From: Streptomyces phaeofaciens
GTDB lineage: Bacteria; Actinomycetota; Actinomycetes; Streptomycetales; Streptomycetaceae
Reading direction: 5' to 3'
Assembly: GCF_014648915.1 (NCBI RefSeq)
Contig: NZ_BMSA01000028.1
Span: 1-64,000, forward strand
DNA length: 64,000 nucleotides
Shown here: positions 59,153 through 64,000 of the stretch, in pieces
Numbering within the stretch: position 1 is the first letter of the stretch
Layout: each line of letters begins with the position of its first letter
The notes under the pieces: model-generated
Told to the model about the DNA's origin: nothing
Seen by the model: the letters and a program-made list of their open reading frames with translations, nothing else
Databases searched by the model: none
Made by a program: the position numbers and the translations under genes

Positions 59153-61846
59153 TCAGCGCAGCCGGCGCAGATACGGGTCCTGGGGACGGCGTGGCAGCAG
59201 ACGCACCCGCGCGTCGAGCACGGTGACGCCGCCCGGTGTCGCCAGGACGGGGTTGAAGTCGGCCTCGGCGAGTTGCGGCAGGTCCGCCGCCATCCGGGAC
59301 AGCCGCAGGAGCAGCTGTTCCAGGTCTTCGACGTCGACGGGGGCGCTTGCGTTCGCGCCCAGCAGCAGCGGGGCGCACCTCGGCGAGGTGATCAGTTCGT
59401 GCACGTCACCGTCGGTGAGGGGGGCGAGGCGGGCGGCGTGGTCGGCCAGTACCTCGGTCGCCGTGCCGCCGAGGCCGAACAGCACGAGCGGGCCGAAGAC
59501 CTCGTCCTGGACGACGCCCGCGAACAGTTCGGTGCCTCGGGCGGCGAGCGGTTGCAGGACCACGCCGGTCATCAGTTCCGCGAAACGGGTCGCCAGATCG
59601 CGGAACGCGGCCCGCACCTGGGCGTCGCCGCGCAGGTCGAGGTGGACGGCGCGCTGCCGGGTCTTGTGCAGGAGCCCGGGCCAGTGGGCCTTCATCACCA
59701 CGCGCCCGTCGTGGCCGCGCAACCGCTCGGCGGCGAGGACGGCGTCGTCCTCGGTCTCGGCCCAGGTCCACGGGATCTGCGGGATGCCGTAGCAGGCCAG
59801 CAGATCGGCGCAGCTCCGCGGGTCGGGCCAGCCGCCGTCGGGGTTCTCGGCCAGGTACTCCGCCACGACCGTACGGGCCCGCCGGGTCTCGATGCCGTCG
59901 AGGTCGGGGACGACGCCGGCGGGCCGGAAGAGCCAGGCGGCACGCCGCGCGGCGTGCGCGAGTGCGCGGGCCGCCGCCTGGGGTTCGGCGTAGGAGGGGA
60001 TCATGCCGCCGCCCCCGGCGGGCAGCAGCCGGACGGACGCGTCCTGCTCCAGACGTACGGCGAGCACGGGCCGTGCCCGCCGTGCGGACGCCGCGGTGAG
60101 GGCACGCACCAGGTCGTCACCGGTGGCGGCCGCGACCGCCGTGGGTACGAGGGCGACGATGACGGCGTCGATGCCGGGGCAGCGGATGAGGCGGTCGACG
60201 CACTCCGTCAGCTGCCTCTCGGACACCGCGGCGGTCGCGTCGACCGGGTTGCCGATGGCGGCGCCGTCCGGCAGTACGGCGAGGAGGTCGTCGACCGTGG
60301 CGGGGCTGAACGGGGGCAGGGCGAGTCCCGCCTCCGCGCAGGCGTCGGCGGTGAGGACTCCGGCGCCGCCCGCGTTGGTGACGATCGCGACGCGGCTGCC
60401 TTCCGGCAGCGGCTGGGAATGCAGCAGGGCCGCGGTTTCGAGGAGTTCGCCGACCGAGCGGGTCGCGGTGATGCCGGCCTGGGTGAACAGCGCGCCACGG
60501 GTCATGGTGCGGGTGGCGGCGGCCGCGGTGTGCGAGGCGGCGGCCTTGCGGCCCGCCTCGGTGCGGCCCGCGTCGACGGTCAGCACCGGGATGCGGCGGG
60601 TGACGCGCCGGGCGGTGCGGGAGAAGGCGCGCGGGTTGCCGAAGGACTCCAGGTGCAGCAGGGCGAGTTCGGTGCGCCCGTCGCTCTCCCACCACTGGAG
60701 CATGTCGTTGCCGCTGACGTCGTACTTGTCGCCGAGGGAGGCGAAGGACGACACGCCGATGCCCAGCCGGGACAGTCCGTCGAGCAGCGCGATACCGATC
60801 CCGCCGGACTGTACGGCGACTCCGGCCGTCCCGGGGCGCGGGTGTTCGGCGGCGAAGGTCCCGTCGAGGTTAAGTTCCGGGTCGGTGTTCGAGATGCCGA
60901 GGCAGTTGGGGCCCACGAGCCGAATGCCGTGGACGCGGCAGGTCGTCAGCAGCGCCCGTGCCTGGGTGTGGTCGAGCCCGGCGGTGGCCACGACGAGGGC
61001 GCGCACCCCGGCCCTGCCGCACTCGTCGGCGACGGCCGCGACCGCGGCGGCCGGTACGGCGACGATCACGAGGTCGGGCGTCTTGGGCAGGGCGGCGACG
61101 GACGGGTAGGACGGCACTCCGAGAATCGACGTGACGCCGGGGTTCACGGCGAAGAGGCGCCGGGTGAAGCCGCCCGAGCGCAGATGGCGCAGGATCGCCC
61201 GGCCGACCGAACCGGGCGTGCGTCCGGCGCCGACCACGGCGACGGCGTCCGGACGCAGCAGGGGCAGCAGGCTGGCCACGTCGGCTGAGCTGCCCCGGGC
61301 CTCGACGGCCGACAGGTAGGTGTCGTCCTGGTCGAGGTGGACCGTGCAGCGGACCTCCGGGCCCTCGAAGCGACGGGAGGTGCGCAGGCCCAGGTCGGCG
61401 AAGAGGCGGAGCACCTCGTGGTTCTCGCTGAGCGCGTCGGCCGTGAAAGTGGTGATGCCCTCCGTCCGCGCCGACGAGATCAGATGCTCGACGAGCAGGG
61501 TGCCCACACCGCGGTGGTGCAGGCCGTCGGCGACGGCGACGGAGATCTCCGCGCCGTCCTTCTCCCCGCCGGTGTCGTACTCGGCGAGTCCGATCACCCG
61601 GCCGTCCGTCTCCGCCAGCAGGGCCCGGTAGCCCGGGCGGGCCGGCGCACAGGCCCGGTCGGCTGCCATGACGGCCGAGCGCCGGCCGGCGGCGAAGAAT
61701 CGCAGGCGGAGGTTCTCGGGCGACATCTCCTCGTAGAGCCGCCGCAACGGGGCGTGATCGCTCGGCAGCACCGGCCGTATGGACACGGTGGTGCCGTCCG
61801 CGAGCAGGGCGTGGACCGAGGGGCCGTCGATCAGGTCGTCCGTCAT
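59153..61846 (-). CDS. Bifunctional GNAT acetyltransferase/ADP-forming acyl-CoA synthetase-like protein
   Basis: An 897-residue fusion. An N-terminal GNAT domain (about residues 15-170) has the acetyl-CoA loop VADGLHHRGVGTLLVEHLIS. The CoA-binding and ligase domains of ADP-forming acetyl-CoA synthetase follow (about 190-640, with LVGPNCLGISNTDPELN and SHTAAAATRTM). An ATP-grasp domain (about 690-897) ends with ADFNPVLATPGGVTVLDARV. Related proteins (Pat/YfiQ-type) acetylate acetyl-CoA synthetase and other proteins. The predicted hypoxia box at 61932-61945 stands upstream. It is preceded by narHJI on the same strand and may be read with them. Confidence 0.94.
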   Translation of the reverse strand: MTDDLIDGPSVHALLADGTTVSIRPVLPSDHAPLRRLYEEMSPENLRLRFFAAGRRSAVMAADRACAPARPGYRALLAETDGRVIGLAEYDTGGEKDGAEISVAVADGLHHRGVGTLLVEHLISSARTEGITTFTADALSENHEVLRLFADLGLRTSRRFEGPEVRCTVHLDQDDTYLSAVEARGSSADVASLLPLLRPDAVAVVGAGRTPGSVGRAILRHLRSGGFTRRLFAVNPGVTSILGVPSYPSVAALPKTPDLVIVAVPAAAVAAVADECGRAGVRALVVATAGLDHTQARALLTTCRVHGIRLVGPNCLGISNTDPELNLDGTFAAEHPRPGTAGVAVQSGGIGIALLDGLSRLGIGVSSFASLGDKYDVSGNDMLQWWESDGRTELALLHLESFGNPRAFSRTARRVTRRIPVLTVDAGRTEAGRKAAASHTAAAATRTMTRGALFTQAGITATRSVGELLETAALLHSQPLPEGSRVAIVTNAGGAGVLTADACAEAGLALPPFSPATVDDLLAVLPDGAAIGNPVDATAAVSERQLTECVDRLIRCPGIDAVIVALVPTAVAAATGDDLVRALTAASARRARPVLAVRLEQDASVRLLPAGGGGMIPSYAEPQAAARALAHAARRAAWLFRPAGVVPDLDGIETRRARTVVAEYLAENPDGGWPDPRSCADLLACYGIPQIPWTWAETEDDAVLAAERLRGHDGRVVMKAHWPGLLHKTRQRAVHLDLRGDAQVRAAFRDLATRFAELMTGVVLQPLAARGTELFAGVVQDEVFGPLVLFGLGGTATEVLADHAARLAPLTDGDVHELITSPRCAPLLLGANASAPVDVEDLEQLLLRLSRMAADLPQLAEADFNPVLATPGGVTVLDARVRLLPRRPQDPYLRRLR

Positions 61847-61931
61847 CGCAGGTCTCTCCTCCGTCGCCGGCTTCCCTTCGATCGTCCGTCGGAACGAGGG
61901 CGGATCCCATGGGCTGCACGGGGGCGGATCG

Positions 61932-61945
61932 GGGCCGGTCGGCCC
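61932..61945. promoter_or_regulatory. DevR/OsdR-like box upstream of the GNAT/synthetase gene
   Basis: GGGCCGGTCGGCCC fits GGGNC-N4-GNCCC, 86 nt upstream of the start at 61846 in the gap after narI. It suggests a separate promoter for this gene besides read-through from nar. Confidence 0.62.
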
Positions 61946-62004
61946 CCGTACGACGGCCGACCGGCCCGGTCTCCCCCGCGCGGCGCCCTGTCCGCCCGGG
62001 TCGG

Positions 62005-62043
62005 TCAAGGTTGCTGCGAGGAAGGGTCGTGGACGTTGGTCAT
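62005..62043 (-). other. 12-codon ORF overlapping the narI stop
   Basis: An ATG overlapping the narI stop (ATGA) opens a short frame MTNVHDPSSQQP that ends at 62005. It is too short to assign a function and may only reset ribosomes after narI. Confidence 0.25.
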
Positions 62044-62810
62044 GATCCCGTCCGTTCCCAGCCGCGTCGTGGCTCCCGCGCGGCGAGCCGGGGGTCGCGG
62101 CTGCGGTAGACGATGTACGGCCGGGTCAGATAGCCCAGCGGTGCGGTGAGCATGTGGACGAGCCGGGTGAACGGCCAGAAGGCGAACAGCAGCAGGGCGC
62201 TGATCGCGTGCAGCTGGAACAGGATCGGGGCACCGGTCATCGGTTCCGGGTCGGGCTGGAGGTAGAAGAGGGAGCGGAACCACGGGGAGATGGTCTCGCG
62301 GTAGTCGTATCCCCCGCCGACGGCGTTCGCGGCCACGGTGGCGGACAGGCCCAACACGATGGTCAGTGCCAGGAAGACGTACATGGCCTTGTCGTTGCGT
62401 GTGGTGGCGGAGAAGACCGGGCCGACGGTACGGCGCCGGTAGATCAGGACGGCCAGGCCGCCGAGCGTGGCGACGCCCGCGACCGTGCCGAGGACGACAG
62501 CGCCGACGTGGTACGTGTGCTCACCGACGCCGACCGCCTCCGTCCAGCTCTTGGGGATCACCAGGCCGCCGATGTGGCCGAGCAGCACGACGAGGATGCC
62601 GAAGTGGAACAGGGGGCTGCCGATGCGCAGGAGTCGCCGTTCGTACAGCTGCGAGGAGCGGGTGGTCCAGCCGAACTTGTCGTAGCGGTAGCGCCAGACG
62701 TGGCCGAGGACGAACACCGCGAGACAGACGTAGGGCAGGACGACCCACAGCAGGATGCCGCCGGTGCCCGTGTCCACCGCCAGGGTGACGGGCCGCGCGG
62801 GTGCGGTCAT
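62040..62810 (-). CDS. narI: Respiratory nitrate reductase gamma subunit (NarI), cytochrome b
   Basis: A 256-residue membrane protein with five predicted helices. Haem-ligand histidines are expected in LPYVCLAVFVLGHVWRYRYDKFGW, FGILVVLLGHIGG, and the paired LFQLHAISALLLFAFWPFTRLVHM. These match NarI, which takes electrons from quinol at the membrane and feeds them to NarH. It overlaps narJ by 4 nt (ATGA), so it is co-translated with it. It is the last gene of the narGHJI set seen here. Confidence 0.95.
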   Translation of the reverse strand: MTAPARPVTLAVDTGTGGILLWVVLPYVCLAVFVLGHVWRYRYDKFGWTTRSSQLYERRLLRIGSPLFHFGILVVLLGHIGGLVIPKSWTEAVGVGEHTYHVGAVVLGTVAGVATLGGLAVLIYRRRTVGPVFSATTRNDKAMYVFLALTIVLGLSATVAANAVGGGYDYRETISPWFRSLFYLQPDPEPMTGAPILFQLHAISALLLFAFWPFTRLVHMLTAPLGYLTRPYIVYRSRDPRLAAREPRRGWERTGS

Positions 62811-63451
62811 CGTAGGCCTCCTACGACGGGGTCGGGCAGGAACACCGGGGACGCGTACGGGTCGAGGCCGACCTGTTCTCCGGGTGGTCCCTGGGCGGCG
62901 AGGCGCATGACGGCCTCGCGGTCGCCGCCCGCGAGCCGGGGCAGGGTGGCGGAGACGGAGTCCAGCACCGGCGCCCAGGGCGAGTCGTCGTCGTTCAGTG
63001 CCAGGCGCAGCAGTTCCAGGCCGGCGCGGTGCTCGGTGAGCAGACGCGCTCCGGGGGCCGGTTCCGTGGCGGCGAATTCGAGGACGACGGCCAGGTGGTC
63101 GGGCAGTTCGTCGTCGCTCAGCCGCCGGCCGGCCTCGGCATAGGTCTGCTTCAGCCGCAGCAGGGCCATACCGCGCTTCCGGGTGTCGCCGTGGGCGTAG
63201 TAGGTCAGATAGAGGCAGCAGCGTTTGCGGTGGTCGAAGGTGGCGACGTAGTCGGCGGCCAGTTCCGGCAGCGGAGTGCGGCCGGCCCGCTCGGCGAAGC
63301 GGAGGAGGGGATCTCCCACCGGCCCGGGCTGGGTGTCGGCGACCCTGCGGGCCAGGGTGAGGTGTTCGGGGAACCGCTCGTCGGGATAGGCCAGCAGCAG
63401 CGACTGGATCTGCCAGGCCAGGCTGGTGCGGCTGTCGGCGGGGCGCTTCAC
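62807..63451 (-). CDS. narJ: Nitrate reductase assembly chaperone (NarJ)
   Basis: A 214-residue helical protein of the NarJ/TorD family. The diagnostic DHRKRCCLYLTYYAHGDTRKRGMALL stretch appears at about residues 72-97, and DELPDHLAVVLEFAA follows at about 113-127. NarJ helps insert the molybdenum cofactor into NarG and attaches the NarGH pair to NarI. It starts at GTG 63451, overlapping the narH stop by 4 nt, and ends in a 4-nt overlap with narI. The tight overlaps show a single operon. Confidence 0.93.
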   Translation of the reverse strand: MKRPADSRTSLAWQIQSLLLAYPDERFPEHLTLARRVADTQPGPVGDPLLRFAERAGRTPLPELAADYVATFDHRKRCCLYLTYYAHGDTRKRGMALLRLKQTYAEAGRRLSDDELPDHLAVVLEFAATEPAPGARLLTEHRAGLELLRLALNDDDSPWAPVLDSVSATLPRLAGGDREAVMRLAAQGPPGEQVGLDPYASPVFLPDPVVGGLR

Positions 63452-64000
63452 GACGCCGGTCCTTCGTCGTCGGTCTCGCCGGGCGGGAAGAGGCCTGGGG
63501 GTCTGCCCCTGCCGTCCCAGTCGAGGAGGTTGACGCGGGTGGCCTTGTCGGTGGGGGCGGCCGACGTGTCGGAGGTCTGGCGGTCCCGCAGTGCCCGGTA
63601 GTTCTCCACCGCGATCGGGACGGCCCCGCCGGAGGTCTCGCCGAAGGGCCCGGACCCGCCCATGCCGGGGCCGCCCTCGTAGTCGAGACTGCATTCGGTG
63701 GCCAGTTCTTCGAGCTGGTGGGCCTGTTCGGCGTGCGCGGGCGGGATGACGTACCGCTCGTCGTACTTGGCCAGGGCCAGCAGCCGGTACATGTCGTACA
63801 TCTGCTCCTCACTCATGCCGACCTCGCGGGGGATCGACGCATCGGGTTCACGGCCGAGGTTGATGTCGCGCATGTAGGCCCGCATGGCGGCCAGGCGGCG
63901 CAGCACGGCGTCGACGGGAGCCGGGTCGCCGGCGGTGAACAGCTGGGCGAGGTAGTCGACGGGGATGCGCAGGGCGTCCACGGCGGCGAACAGGTTGCGG
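63448..64000 (-). CDS. narH: Respiratory nitrate reductase beta subunit (NarH), C-terminal part
   Basis: The last 183 codons of narH; the gene continues beyond the right edge of the window. Recognisable features are FAAVDALRIPVDYLAQLFTAG, MRDINLGREPDASIPREVG, EEQMYDMYRLLALAKYDERYVIP and CSLDYEGGPGMGGSGPF. NarH carries iron-sulphur clusters that pass electrons from NarI to NarG; its cluster-binding cysteines are off the edge. It overlaps narJ by 4 nt. narG is expected further right on the same strand. Confidence 0.94.
   Translation of the reverse strand, partial: RNLFAAVDALRIPVDYLAQLFTAGDPAPVDAVLRRLAAMRAYMRDINLGREPDASIPREVGMSEEQMYDMYRLLALAKYDERYVIPPAHAEQAHQLEELATECSLDYEGGPGMGGSGPFGETSGGAVPIAVENYRALRDRQTSDTSAAPTDKATRVNLLDWDGRGRPPGLFPPGETDDEGPAS

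Overview
The window is very GC-rich (about 70% or more), with strong third-position GC bias, lipobox and Tat/Sec-type exported proteins, many ECF sigma factors and one-component regulators, and mycothiol-type enzymes. This is typical of a Streptomyces chromosome, probably a chromosome arm because most genes are accessory. No rRNA, tRNA, CRISPR array or insertion sequence was recognised.

Layout. Positions 1-20 kb are a mosaic of small regulator/enzyme pairs: a phosphotransferase, an ECF sigma factor with a SnoaL-like tail followed by a (probably frameshifted) cupin gene and a DUF6069 membrane protein, a lipoprotein, a YCII-domain protein with an ECF42 sigma factor, LysR with a beta-hydroxyacid dehydrogenase fusion, GlxA-type AraC with a dienelactone hydrolase, DtxR with a PEBP protein, GntR, a PNPOx-fold protein, a second YCII/ECF42 pair, and an MFS exporter. 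Both YCII/ECF42 pairs are preceded by a sequence matching the reported ECF42 promoter (TGTCGA, 16-17 nt, CGWC).

Positions 20-33 kb hold a secreted GH92 mannosidase, a GNAT protein preceded by an 18-codon ORF with a near-perfect ribosome site, a DJ-1/MocR divergent pair, a DauR/RidA/DSD1-type D-amino-acid operon, small exported proteins, a 760-nt gene-poor stretch with three 39-nt repeats, and a DUF4097 protein behind a long inverted repeat. Positions 33-48 kb hold two SpoIIE-type phosphatases, an FAD monooxygenase/TetR divergent pair with two clear operators, a secreted delta-60/DUF11/RTX-like protein, a nucleotidyltransferase, a ComB-like protein, a PLP dehydratase and a Ser/Thr kinase with an external PQQ propeller.

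Positions 49-64 kb form one coherent island: CBS/BON protein, tandem universal stress protein, DUF4389 membrane protein, Acg-like nitroreductase, second CBS/BON protein, pyruvate phosphate dikinase, flavohaemoglobin, flavodoxin, GNAT/acyl-CoA synthetase fusion, and narHJI of a respiratory nitrate reductase running off the right edge. This matches the low-oxygen/dormancy (DevR/OsdR) regulon island known from S. coelicolor and M. tuberculosis. In its intergenic regions I find six copies of a 14-bp palindrome, GGGNC-N4-GNCCC, one pair being exactly 21 bp apart. This resembles the core of the M. tuberculosis DevR box, and I regard it as the most interesting signal in the window. The cognate regulator is not inside the window.
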